A DNA stretch of 64,000 nt from JADFWK01 sp035527895 (GTDB lineage Bacteria; Desulfobacterota; DSM-4660; Desulfatiglandales; B25-G16), in the NCBI GenBank assembly GCA_035527895.1, contig DATKZQ010000016.1, forward strand, positions 1-64,000, written 5' to 3'. The notes beneath the pieces are model-generated. The model was not told the DNA's origin, made no database searches, and saw only the letters and a list, made by a program, of their open reading frames with translations. The stretch's first letter is position 1. The number at the start of each line of letters is the position of its first letter. A program made the translations under genes and the position numbers. This document shows positions 53,603-61,615 of this stretch, one piece after another.

Positions 53603-53685
53603 CTTTTGCCATCAACTGATTCATTTTCCTAACTCTGAGTCCTCTGCGTGCTCGAGCGACCCTGAGGAGCGGGCGAGAGATCATA

Positions 53686-53740
53686 ACATAGCATAGCTTG
53701 GGCCATCCCCCTTCGCAGCGTGATGGTTTATGGCATTAAT
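53686..53740 (+). repeat. Composite-element end hairpin, copy 2
   Basis: AGCATAGCTTGGGCCATC... then TGATGGTTTATGGCATTAAT matches the end of the composite element at 51294-51338 and, in reverse, 57021-57078 and 55130-55183. The loop side differs, while the CCATC/GATGG pairing is kept. Between this and the cloverleaf lie about 80 nt shared with the other copies (AACTCTGAGTCC, GAGCGGGCGAGAGATC). Confidence 0.75.
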
Positions 53741-53822
53741 TAATAGGCTGATTCGCCCTTTCATGGACTGAATTACATGCTCCTCTCCAAGGGGCCATGA
53801 GCCGGTGAACCGAGGTGAAGAA

Positions 53823-54986
53823 ATGATCAGCAGCGTACCGTTGAGTTTTGAGCAAGGCCCCATCAGGCCTCCCAATGAGGCACGGAGCCTCCTTTTGCGC
53901 ATAACGCGCAACTGCCCCTGGAACCAGTGCCTTTTTTGCCCGGTCTACAAAAAAGAAAAATTCTCCCTGAGAACAGCAGAAGAAGTCAAAAAGGATATTC
54001 AAACTGCCAAAGATTTCGCCGATGATATCAAAGCCATTTCATGGAAGATGGGGGAAAGCGGTCAGATAACCAATGCGGTTATCAACCACATCCTCTCTAA
54101 CCACAACTACAGCTACAGTTACAAGAGTGTGGCCATGTGGCTTTATTACGCTACCGGCGAGTGTTTTCTTCAGGATGCCGATAATTTCGTCCTCAAGACG
54201 AAAGACTTCGTTGAAATCTTACGTTTCCTGCGGGAGAAGTTTCCCGACCTCACGCGGGTGACCACCTATTCACGGTCAAGAACCGTCAGTCGAAAATCAC
54301 TCGATGAGATGAAGGAGATAAAAGAGGCGGGTTTGGATAGGGTACATATCGGCATGGAAAGCGGTTATGATCCTCTGCTCAAGTTTGTAAAGAAAGGTGT
54401 TACGGCAGAGCGGCACATAGATGCCGGCAGAAAGGTCATGGATGCCGGCATGTCTTTGTCTGAATACATTATGCCCGGTCTCGGCGGAAAGGCCATGTGG
54501 AGAGAACACGCAACCGAGACAGCCAAGGTCCTCAACCAGATAAACCCGCATTTTATTCGTCTCAGAAGCCTCCGGATCCCTGAGCGCACCCTCCTCTATC
54601 AAAAAATAGTAGACGGAGAGTTCGAAATGCTCAGCGATGACGAAGTAGTTGAAGAGATAAAGCTGTTTATCGAAACCCTTGATGATACCCTAACCAGCAC
54701 CGTTACCAGTGACCACATCATGAATCTTCTTGAAGAGGTGAGAGGAAAGCTGCCTGACGATAAACAGCGTATGCTCGAGATTATCAAAAAATATCAGCAA
54801 CTTCCCGAAGACCAACGACTCATATACCGCATCGGCAGACGTGGTGGACTCTACTCTTCAACAGACGATCTCCTTCGGGACCAAACACATTACGAAAAGG
54901 TCAAGAAACTCGCAGCCGATCTGGCTGAAAAAGGGCCCGATGAAACTGAGAGATTCATAGAAGAAATAGCAAATCAATATATCTAA
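53823..54986 (+). CDS. Radical SAM protein
   Basis: 387 residues. The cluster motif is CPWNQCLFC (Cys31, Cys36, Cys39), spaced CX4CX2C rather than the standard CX3CX2C; I recall similar CPWN-type motifs in Desulfobacterota radical SAM proteins. It continues with RVTTYSRSRTVSRKSLDEMK, AGLDRVHIGMESGYDPLLKF and YIMPGLGGKAM, the usual beta/alpha barrel pattern. I chose the ATG at 53823, which follows GAGGTGA, over the frame start at 53805. Reaction and substrate are unknown; it is flanked by repeats on both sides. Confidence 0.88.
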   Translation: MISSVPLSFEQGPIRPPNEARSLLLRITRNCPWNQCLFCPVYKKEKFSLRTAEEVKKDIQTAKDFADDIKAISWKMGESGQITNAVINHILSNHNYSYSYKSVAMWLYYATGECFLQDADNFVLKTKDFVEILRFLREKFPDLTRVTTYSRSRTVSRKSLDEMKEIKEAGLDRVHIGMESGYDPLLKFVKKGVTAERHIDAGRKVMDAGMSLSEYIMPGLGGKAMWREHATETAKVLNQINPHFIRLRSLRIPERTLLYQKIVDGEFEMLSDDEVVEEIKLFIETLDDTLTSTVTSDHIMNLLEEVRGKLPDDKQRMLEIIKKYQQLPEDQRLIYRIGRRGGLYSSTDDLLRDQTHYEKVKKLAADLAEKGPDETERFIEEIANQYI

Positions 54987-55026
54987 ATATGATGAACTCG
55001 CAAAAAATCGTTTTTTCCATTTTTCT

Positions 55027-55096
55027 GTCATTCCGGCGGAAGCCGGAATCCAGTAAATTCAATAGGTTCTGGATGCCGGATCAAGTCCGGCATGAC
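55027..55096. repeat. Dispersed palindromic repeat (GTCATTCCGGC family)
   Basis: GTCATTCCGGCGGAAGCCGG at 55027 and the CCGGATCAAGTCCGGCATGAC end at 55096 form nested palindromes around ATTCAATAGGTTCTGG. This is a widespread intergenic repeat type. The central TTCAATAGGTTC is also found in core A and near 2730. Confidence 0.7.
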
Positions 55097-55129
55097 GATT
55101 AGAAGATTTTTTACGAAACCATCAAATAT

Positions 55130-55183
55130 TGATGCCATAAACTATGCCGCTACAAAGCGGCGTGGTCCAGGTTATGCTATGCA
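55130..55183 (-). repeat. Composite-element end hairpin, copy 4 (solo)
   Basis: ATTGATGCCATAAACTATGC... GTGGTCCAGGTTATGCTATG matches the terminal part of the composite elements but stands alone, without a cloverleaf. Its hairpin ACTATGCCGCT-ACAA-AGCGGCGTGGT differs from the others in stem sequence yet remains paired (two wobbles). Confidence 0.7.
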
Positions 55184-55224
55184 GGCAAGATAGTGATTGA
55201 GAATATGCAATAAAGAAAAGCTCA

Positions 55225-55815
55225 AATGACAAAATCCAAATGCCAAATCAAATCCAAAATCCCAATGTCAAAATCGTCTCAAAAAACCACTTGGTCATGT
55301 ATCCACCAGGATGGGCTAGGTTTGAATCACTGGAGTAAATATTTTTTTAGCATTTGTCATTTGTCATTCATTTGAAATTTGGGCTTTGACATTTGTCATT
55401 CGAATTCATTTTTATTCACGCATGTGGCCCCTCTTACGGTTATGATTCAAGCTACCCCTTTTACGGGTGGTTTTTGACTTCGGTTTCTCGTTACTGGCTT
55501 CTGGTTTAACGAGTAAGCGCTAATTAGGAACATACAACTGGATGTTTATATACAGTAAAATCTTAACATTTATCCGCCAGACTTCGGGCGGATTAATGTC
55601 AAGTTTTTGCGGTGAAATGAAATCGTAATTCTATTTGGACTTTGAAATCCGAAACCCTAAATCCTAAATTCGAAACAATATTGAAATTCTAATGTTCAAA
55701 ACTCAAAACAACCCGAAGCTGAGTAGCTCTTGGCAAAGCTCTTTTCGTTTAGAGCATTGGGATTTTGGGCATTAGAAAATTATTTCGGATTTCGATATTC
55801 GAATTTCGTATTTTC
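55225..55815. repeat. AT-rich inverted word repeats upstream of the siroheme gene
   Basis: 55225-55268 (AAATCCAAATGCC words) and 55352-55411 (CATTTGTCATTTG words) are degenerate inverted arms. A second, similar pair spans about 55630-55815 (AAATCCGAAACCC and ATTTCGGATTTCG). Such tracts are common between genes in this type of genome. No gene is recognisable in 54987-55862. The promoter of the siroheme gene must lie within the last part. Confidence 0.5.
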
Positions 55816-55862
55816 TTGCTTAAATCGTGCCTCGTCGGTTTGACGCGGAGCTTCGCTAGCAT

Positions 55863-56570
55863 ATGCCCTACTACCCCATATTCCTGGATCTAAAAGATCA
55901 AAACGTACTCGTTGTTGGCGGCGGGGAGATAGCTGAACGAAAGATACTGAACCTCCTCAGGTATGGCTGTCACATACACGTCGTCTCCCCCGAGCTTACT
56001 TCTCAGCTCGAGAAATTAGTCGTAGAAAAAAAGATTCAGCACATACCGGAACAATCCCTGAACGAAGCCATGAGTGATGCCTACATGGTTATCGCTGCTA
56101 CGGATGACCCCGTGGTTAATGGGCAGATAGCATCCCGGGCAAAAGAGCAAGGGCTTTTGTTTAACGCCGTTGATCAGCCCCGGGACTGCAATTTCATTAT
56201 GCCCTCTATAGTCAAAAGCGGGGACCTGCAGATTGCCATTTCCACAGGGGGAAAGAGCCCGGCCCTGGCAAAAAAAATCAGAAAAGAGATGCAGAGCCTG
56301 TTTGGCTCTGAATATGGATCTCTCGTAGAGCTTCTGGGCATGCTCAGAACGGAGGTGCTCGCCCGGAGCGATAGATCTTCCGAAAATAAGCCCACTTTTG
56401 AAAACCTGGTCAACTCCGATCTCCTCGAGCTCATCAGAAAAGGCGATATCGACGGGATCCGAGCTGCTTTAAGATCCATCCTGGGGGAAAGCTTTCCTGT
56501 AGACGATATTGTAGCGCAGGTCTTTAGGAATCAAAGAAGGAGAACAGTTACTACTGAAAGCATAAAATAG
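55863..56570 (+). CDS. Precorrin-2 dehydrogenase / siroheme synthase N-terminal type
   Basis: 235 residues, like Met8p/SirC or the N-terminal half of CysG. PIFLDLKDQNVLVVGGGEIA and ERKILNLL form the NAD-binding fold; VIAATDDPVVNGQI and FNAVDQPRDCNFIMPSIVKS are the dehydrogenase/ferrochelatase motifs. It oxidises precorrin-2 to sirohydrochlorin and may insert iron, giving siroheme (for sulfite reductase) or an entry to the alternative heme pathway. No methyltransferase domain is fused. hemA follows at 58.3 kb. Confidence 0.92.
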   Translation: MPYYPIFLDLKDQNVLVVGGGEIAERKILNLLRYGCHIHVVSPELTSQLEKLVVEKKIQHIPEQSLNEAMSDAYMVIAATDDPVVNGQIASRAKEQGLLFNAVDQPRDCNFIMPSIVKSGDLQIAISTGGKSPALAKKIRKEMQSLFGSEYGSLVELLGMLRTEVLARSDRSSENKPTFENLVNSDLLELIRKGDIDGIRAALRSILGESFPVDDIVAQVFRNQRRRTVTTESIK

Positions 56571-57020
56571 TTTGCTATATCAGGATGGTCATGAGGTCTT
56601 TTCGGCTGTGACTGGCCCTGTTGAGTGTGAGACTGAGAATGCACCTAGCTCAGTTTGTCAGCTAAGATATCGGCATTCAGCGCAGTGTTAGTGAAGTTTT
56701 TACTCTACAGGGCTGGCGGGAGGGCGCCGTTCTTTTCGCGACTTGGGTATGGGGGAAACCGCAGCTCCGCCGAAGGCGGAGAATGCGGAGGGGGCAAGCC
56801 TGCCCGCCATTGCGAGCCGCTCAGGCGAGGCGGGCGGGACCCCCCCGTAAACAAGTCGCTGAAAAAACCAGCCAGTGAGCCTCGGAACAGAGGAAAAGAC
56901 CTCTTGGCCATCCCACACGGTTATGTCTAATGCAAACAATAACATGCTCTCGTCAGTAACAAGGATCAGGGATCAAGGCAAAACCACGTGTAGAGATTCT
57001 TTCACATGCGGAAATCTTCT
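56571..57020. other. Intergenic region with G/C-rich hairpins, no gene seen
   Basis: CTCCGCC-GAA-GGCGGAG (56764-56780) and a larger C/G-rich palindrome, CTGCCCGCC... GGCGGGCGG (about 56803-56843), are the visible structures. The short frames across it are by-products of these repeats. Confidence 0.5.
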
Positions 57021-57078
57021 AATTAATACCATAAACCATCCCGCTACAGAACGGGGTGGTCCAAGTTATGCTATGCAG
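57021..57078 (-). repeat. Composite-element end hairpin, copy 3
   Basis: AATTAATACCATAAACCATC, then CGGGGTGGTCCAAGTTATGC, is the reverse-oriented counterpart of 53686-53740. The stem CCATCCCG/CGGGGTGG has different sequence but conserved pairing. A shared stretch (57102-57150, with the GCCCGCTCC and GACCCTGCTCAGGGTC words) links it to the cloverleaf at 57179. Confidence 0.75.
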
Positions 57079-57178
57079 GAGAGTGGGTTCTGACTTCTAA
57101 TCTCTCGCCCGCTCCCCTTCGACCCTGCTCAGGGTCGCTCGAGCCCACAGGGGCCGCTGAGTAAAACGGCTATGGAAT

Positions 57179-57311
57179 GATTGCTTACCGTTTCATGGGA
57201 GAAAGCCCTTACGGAAAAAATGAATCTATTCATTTTTTCCGCAGAGGCTTTTCCCATATTCAATCCCGCGTAGCGTGATTGGAGGCCCCTAGAGGGGCAA
57301 GGTAAGCAATC
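57179..57311. repeat. Cloverleaf repeat, copy 3 (reverse orientation)
   Basis: Perfect 11-nt outer arms GATTGCTTACC (57179-57189) and GGTAAGCAATC (57301-57311) enclose a long hairpin (57195-57257), then CAATCCCGC-GTA-GCGTGATTG (57261-57281, one mismatch), then GCCCC-TAGA-GGGGC (57285-57298). Arm order is the mirror of copies 1 and 2, so it lies in the opposite orientation. Stem sequences differ from those copies in both strands of each stem. Confidence 0.85.
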
Positions 57312-57330
57312 AAGGCTTTTCTCTGAGCAC

Positions 57331-57372
57331 CCTGCCCGCAATGCTTCGCAACGCGAGGCGGGCGGGTCTGTG
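57331..57372. repeat. 42-nt hairpin module identical to 60706-60747
   Basis: CCTGCCCGCAATGCTTCGCA at 57331, continuing to TCTGTG at 57372, is identical over 42 nt to 60706-60747. The ends CCTGCCCGC and GCGGGCGGG pair. It is embedded in the flank of cloverleaf copy 3. Confidence 0.8.
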
Positions 57373-57483
57373 TGCTCTGTGAGAGATAATAGCCCTGCAT
57401 GTGCCGTGTATCGACATAGTTCGGCAGAGCATTTGGTCCAAGATACCTGACAACTAACCCATGACACTTTCAAAGGATGTAAC

Positions 57484-58323
57484 ATGGAAACAATTCTGTT
57501 GCAGCTAACGCTCATAGCCTACCTCATAGCCACCGGGGGGTTTTTGTTTTTTATCATTAAGAAAAACAAAAGAGTGGGCGGCTGGTCACACAGGATTCTT
57601 GTTGTGGGCTTCATAATCAATTCCATGTACCTGGCGTTTGCCTATCACAAACTCGGAGCGATACCTGCCCTAAACTTCAAGGCGTCTCTCTCATTCTTTG
57701 CGTGGACCATTATCGCAGCATACCTCCTTTTCCAGCTCAAATTCAGGATCATGGTTTTAGGATCATTTGCCGTCCCCTTTTCCGCGTTCCTGATGCTTAT
57801 CTCCTCAACAATGCCCATTTCAACCATCGCCATGAGGCCTGTTTTCAAAAGCCTGTGGCTTCCCCTCCACGTAATCGCTGCCTTGCTCGGCGATGCTATC
57901 TTTGCCATTGCCTGTATTGCCGGCGTCATGTATCTCATCCAGGAGAGACAAATAAAAACAAAGCGGCTCGGAGCGTTTTACTCAAGACTCCCCTCTCTCA
58001 ATATACTGGATTCCATCAACTACTATGCCATCAGCTATGGATTTCTGCTTCTCACCATCGGCATGATTACCGGTTCAATAGTTGCACAGGGTGCCCACGG
58101 GTCTTACTGGCGCTGGGACCCGAAAGAGGTGTGGTCTATGATAACGTGGCTTTGCTACGCAGTGCTTCTGCATCAGAGAATGGCAATCGGGTGGCGCGGC
58201 AGACGGTCTGCGCTTATGTCCATCGGGTGTTTCCTCGTCCTCATCTTCACCTTTGTCGGGGTCAATTTCCTGATGGAAGGCTACCATAGCTTTGAGAGCC
58301 TCAGAGGCGGGTCCTCATTATGA
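57484..58323 (+). CDS. CcsA/HemX-like cytochrome c assembly family protein
   Basis: 279-residue inner-membrane protein with about eight hydrophobic helices. The tryptophan-rich heme-handling motif WRWDPKEVWSMITW lies near residue 205, with conserved histidines (LWLPLHVIAALLGDAIF; VLLHQRMAIGW). Such proteins are encoded next to hemA as HemX or act in cytochrome c maturation (CcsA/ResC). The hemA ATG overlaps its stop by 4 nt. No ResB/CcsB partner is present, favouring a HemX-like role. Confidence 0.9.
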   Translation: METILLQLTLIAYLIATGGFLFFIIKKNKRVGGWSHRILVVGFIINSMYLAFAYHKLGAIPALNFKASLSFFAWTIIAAYLLFQLKFRIMVLGSFAVPFSAFLMLISSTMPISTIAMRPVFKSLWLPLHVIAALLGDAIFAIACIAGVMYLIQERQIKTKRLGAFYSRLPSLNILDSINYYAISYGFLLLTIGMITGSIVAQGAHGSYWRWDPKEVWSMITWLCYAVLLHQRMAIGWRGRRSALMSIGCFLVLIFTFVGVNFLMEGYHSFESLRGGSSL

Positions 58324-59612
58324 TCACGATTGTTACCATTGGCATGAACCATGAGACTGCGCCTGTAGAATTGAGGGAGCGCTTTGTCTTCGCAGACCAT
58401 AACATCGACGATGTCATGAACGACATCAGGGCTATCAAGGATATCAAGGAATCTCTCCTTCTCTCCACATGCAATCGTTTTGAGATGCTTCTTACAACGG
58501 AAAAGGGGAATGATGCAAAGGAGTCCGTCATCGGATTCCTCTCTCGCTTTAGCGGAATCCCCACACAGGAGTTAGAACCAACCTTATACGTGTACGAAAA
58601 CCACGAGGCAATACGGCATATATTCAGGGTGGGCGCAAGTCTTGACTCAATGGTGGTCGGCGAACCGCAAATACTCGGGCAGGTCAAGGATGCGTACCGT
58701 ACCGCTCTAGAACACAAGTCATCATCGGTTATCCTCAACAGGCTCATGCACAAAACCTTTGCACTTGCCAAGAAAATACGTACCGAAACAGATATAGCCG
58801 ATTCTCCCGTCTCCATCAGCTTTGCTGCCGTGGAATTGGCAAAAAAAATATTTGGAGATTTAAAAGGCAAAAAGGCCCTTCTCATCGGCGCCGGAGAGAT
58901 GGCAGAACTGGCTGCCACATATCTTTTGAGTAACCAGATAAACCGGCTCCTCGTGGCCAACCGGACCTTTGCAAAGGCTGTAGAACTCGCAGATCAGTTC
59001 CGAGGGACCGCAATATCAATTGACGAGATTGCCCAGCAATTGCAGGAAGTAGACATTGTTATCAGCTCTACGGCTTCATCTGAACCCGTTATTCTCGAAC
59101 GCCAGGTAAAAGACACCATGAGGGCTAGAAAGAACAGGCCTCTTTTCTTTATAGATATTGCCGTGCCCAGAGATGTGGAGCCACACGTTAACCGAATCGA
59201 AAACGTGTTTCTTTATGACATTGATGACCTCAAGGGAATTGTTGACTCGAATATCGACAAGAGAAAAAAGGAAGCCGTTAAGGCCGAGAGAATGGTTGAT
59301 GAGGCGGTGATTAAGTTCACTCAGTGGCTCAAGACCCTCGAGGTTGTGCCCACCATTGTGGCCCTTCAGGATAAGTGTGAAAAGATACGCCAGATTGAGC
59401 TCAAAAAGACGCTCTCAAGCTTGGATGGTCTTTCAGACAGCCAGAAGAAAGATGTGGAGAATTTAACCCTTTCTATTACCAAAAAGATCCTCAATAACCC
59501 CATCCTCTTTCTCAAGAGAAAGCAAGACAGGGACTCCCAAAACCTTTATCTTGATGTGGCCAGAAAGCTCTTCGATCTAGACTCAAACAATGACGACTCA
59601 GAGCCTAAATAA
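58320..59612 (+). CDS. hemA: Glutamyl-tRNA reductase
   Basis: First committed step of C5-pathway tetrapyrrole synthesis, reducing Glu-tRNA to glutamate-1-semialdehyde. The 430-aa length is standard. The catalytic Cys is in LLLSTCNRFEML near residue 50, GASLDSMVVGEPQILGQVKD is diagnostic, and the NADPH fold has LIGAGEMAELAATYL. The siroheme dehydrogenase and HemX-like genes upstream form a tetrapyrrole group, though the repeat region at 56.6-57.5 kb separates the first from the rest. Confidence 0.97.
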   Translation: MITIVTIGMNHETAPVELRERFVFADHNIDDVMNDIRAIKDIKESLLLSTCNRFEMLLTTEKGNDAKESVIGFLSRFSGIPTQELEPTLYVYENHEAIRHIFRVGASLDSMVVGEPQILGQVKDAYRTALEHKSSSVILNRLMHKTFALAKKIRTETDIADSPVSISFAAVELAKKIFGDLKGKKALLIGAGEMAELAATYLLSNQINRLLVANRTFAKAVELADQFRGTAISIDEIAQQLQEVDIVISSTASSEPVILERQVKDTMRARKNRPLFFIDIAVPRDVEPHVNRIENVFLYDIDDLKGIVDSNIDKRKKEAVKAERMVDEAVIKFTQWLKTLEVVPTIVALQDKCEKIRQIELKKTLSSLDGLSDSQKKDVENLTLSITKKILNNPILFLKRKQDRDSQNLYLDVARKLFDLDSNNDDSEPK

Positions 59613-59647
59613 GAGCGATATTCACCACCCGTTCGCTTCGCTCACTA

Positions 59648-59785
59648 GAGGCACAGAGTTCACAGAGATTTCAGATGCAACACAATAGCTTGCTCGCCAC
59701 CAAAGAAAAGGCATCGCTTAAAACACACCGCTTTGCGGGAGTTTTAAGCTATGCAAAAGGTCACCCTCTGTGTACTCCGTGCCTC
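59648..59785. repeat. MITE-like element with CACAGAG inverted ends and a central stem
   Basis: Terminal arms GAGGCACAGAGTTCACAGAG (59648-59667) and its complement (59766-59785) match at 18 of 20. In the centre, GCATCGCTTAAAAC (59711) pairs with GTTTTAAGCTATGC (59754) around CCGC-TTT-GCGG. This centre shares the ATCGCTTAAAA outer stem and the C/G hairpin of the cloverleaf repeats but lacks their other two arms. The remaining bases of 59613-59879 hold no gene. Confidence 0.75.
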
Positions 59786-59879
59786 TGTGGTGATATGGCT
59801 GTTGCTGATCGCTGACAGCTGAATGCTGAAAGCTTCAGAAGGATCACCGTCTCTGTGGTGAGAAAACAGCGATATTAGC

Positions 59880-59907
59880 TTGACATCATCATATATCGTC
59901 ATATAAT
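59880..59907 (+). promoter_or_regulatory. Consensus sigma70 promoter of vapBC
   Basis: TTGACA (59880-59885) and TATAAT (59902-59907) match the consensus perfectly with a 16-nt spacer. The repeated CATCATATA/CATATAATG words across the spacer and -10 could be the VapB operator, in line with autoregulation of this family. Confidence 0.8.
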
Positions 59908-59930
59908 GGCATCATACACATAGGGAGACG

Positions 59931-60140
59931 ATGATGCGCACCACCATTAACCTCAAAGATAAAATAGTCGAAGAAGTGATGCACATGACTGGAGCTAAGA
60001 ATAAATCCCAGGCCATCAATGAAGCGCTTGAGGCTTATGTGCGGGAAAAACGAATGAAGAGGCTCTTAGAATTGAAAGGCAAACTCAATTTAGAGGAAAA
60101 CTGGAAAGCCTTGCGGGAGATGGAATTGGATGAAACCTGA
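59931..60140 (+). CDS. vapB: VapB-type antitoxin
   Basis: 69 residues. The N-terminus MRTTINLKDKIVEEVMHMTG looks like a ribbon-helix-helix DNA-binding domain (DUF2191/VapB type), followed by a charged helical tail that would wrap the toxin. Start at 59931 or the next ATG (59934), which has better spacing from GGGAG. It overlaps vapC by 11 nt. Confidence 0.85.
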   Translation: MMRTTINLKDKIVEEVMHMTGAKNKSQAINEALEAYVREKRMKRLLELKGKLNLEENWKALREMELDET

Positions 60141-60522
60141 CGTGCTTGTAGACACTTCTATCTGGATTGAATACTTCAACAGGCCTGATTCGAGGCCGGG
60201 GGGCTCTCTTCAAAGCCTTCTCAAAAACGGCAGGGTTATCGTCACAGGTCTGGTGTTAACCGAATTGCTGCGAGGGGCCAAGCTTGAAAAAGAGTTTAAG
60301 CTTATTGCGGAGAGCATGACCGCCCTTCCCTTTCTGGAGACCTCTCTTAGAACCTGGATTGAAGCTGGTCGAATCGGTTACTCTCTTCGCAGAAAAGGTG
60401 TTACCATCCCTACAACAGACCTTCTTATAGCGAGCCTAGCCCTTGAGAATAGCTGTCTGGTTTTCACCCTGGATCCTCATTTCAACAAAATACCGCAAAT
60501 AAAGCTCTATAAAGAAAGTTGA
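60130..60522 (+). CDS. vapC: VapC-type PIN-domain toxin ribonuclease
   Basis: 130 residues with the PIN acidic residues in context: VDTSIWIEYFNRP near the N-terminus, LTELLRGAK in the middle, and IPTTDLLIASLALE with TLDPHFNKI near the end. PIN toxins cleave tRNA or rRNA. It forms a standard operon with vapB under a consensus promoter. Confidence 0.9.
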   Translation: MKPDVLVDTSIWIEYFNRPDSRPGGSLQSLLKNGRVIVTGLVLTELLRGAKLEKEFKLIAESMTALPFLETSLRTWIEAGRIGYSLRRKGVTIPTTDLLIASLALENSCLVFTLDPHFNKIPQIKLYKES

Positions 60523-60705
60523 GTTCCTCAGCACCGCTTATGAAGAATATATTCACCCCAGGTGCTGAATACACAGAGGATATAGGTTTTTCCCCTTGAT
60601 CGATATAGATGATCGCATGGGTCAGGTGCTCGGAGCATCAATAAAGATGCAAAACGGGATTAATGCCACACCGCCCGAAGGGCTGTGGCTTTTGGCCGAT
60701 CGGCA

Positions 60706-60747
60706 CCTGCCCGCAATGCTTCGCAACGCGAGGCGGGCGGGTCTGTG
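60706..60747. repeat. 42-nt hairpin module, second copy
   Basis: Identical over 42 nt to 57331-57372; the CCTGCCCGC and GCGGGCGGG ends pair. It is followed after 10 nt by a CCCCGTAGCTCC hairpin, so two repeat types stand in tandem ahead of the MoaE-like gene. Confidence 0.8.
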
Positions 60748-60757
60748 TCTCTGCTTG

Positions 60758-60786
60758 CCCCGTAGCTCCGGGAGATGGTACTGGGG
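60758..60786 (+). repeat. Short hairpin repeat (CCCCGTAGCTCC family), copy 2
   Basis: CCCCGTAGCTCCGGGAGATG then GTACTGGGG; the arms CCCC/GGGG, GTA/TAC and CTCC/GGAG pair. It ends 12 nt before the ribosome binding site of the MoaE-like gene, so it may be in its leader RNA. Confidence 0.7.
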
Positions 60787-60810
60787 TGGTGAATATCAAA
60801 GGAGGAAATG

Positions 60811-61170
60811 ATGCAGCTCGATAAAATGATAGCCACAATCAAGACCAACCCCAACTTCCACAAGACCGGCATGATCGCCAGCCACATCGGCATCGTCCGC
60901 TCCTTCTCACGGGACGGCAACACCGTCGAGGCGGTTGACGTTGCATTTGATCAGGCAAAGATCGAACAGATCATGTCCGACATCAGATCACGCCCCGGCA
61001 TTGTGGACGTGCTCATTCAGACAAACAGCGGGCATCTTGCAGTCGGCGATGAAATAATGGCCGTTGTGGTGGCAGGCGATATCCGTGAAAACGTATTCCC
61101 GGCCCTTATCGATACGGTCGAGCGCCTCAAGTCAGAGGCATCAACAAAGAAGGAAAAATTGGAAGGGTAG
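60811..61170 (+). CDS. MoaE-like molybdopterin synthase large-subunit family protein
   Basis: 119 residues. GMIASHIGIVRSFSRDG and later GIVDVLIQTNSGHLAVGDEI resemble the MoaE fold as annotated in many Desulfobacterota, ending in a lysine-rich tail (ASTKKEKLEG). No moaD or other molybdenum cofactor genes are near, and the classical catalytic lysines cannot be placed with confidence. AAAGGAGG lies 5 nt before the ATG at 60811 (2 nt before an alternative ATG at 60808). Confidence 0.65.
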   Translation: MQLDKMIATIKTNPNFHKTGMIASHIGIVRSFSRDGNTVEAVDVAFDQAKIEQIMSDIRSRPGIVDVLIQTNSGHLAVGDEIMAVVVAGDIRENVFPALIDTVERLKSEASTKKEKLEG

Positions 61171-61185
61171 AAATGAGATCTTTGG

Positions 61186-61339
61186 GTGGAGCCCCACGCG
61201 CAAGCGCGTGGCACCTCCACATTCTTCGGCGGAACCCGCCGAAGCATATCCGCCTTCGTCCCAATAGGACTACGGCGGATTACCCTGCCTAGCATTCATC
61301 CACGGGCAAGCCCGTGGCTTTCTGCGGAGGCGGGTAGAG
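61186..61339. repeat. Four-hairpin repeat, copy 2 (intact)
   Basis: Nearly identical to 44628-44780. All four hairpins are intact, including CCACGGGC-AA-GCCCGTGG (61300-61317), which is damaged in the other copy. It starts 15 nt after the MoaE-like stop. The rest of 61340-61615 shows no gene. Confidence 0.8.
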
Positions 61340-61615
61340 TTTTCTCCTTGTTTCATGAACCTTTTCAATGTTATTTTAAAGGTCAATCGAAATTGAAAAC
61401 TCTCGCAAAAGGAGACTTGCGTAATGCCAGTATTGTTCGCGAAAGAGATGGAAGGAATCGACCTTCCTTTCTCTGGTGGCAAACCAAAATTGAGCGAAAA
61501 GCTTCGACAATCATACTGAAAAAAACAAAAGTCCTGTATTAAGCCGTTCAGATAAAAAACCCAAAGTTCTGTTTCCATGTTGTAAAAGAAAAAGAACTGA
61601 CAGTTTGGAGGGGTC

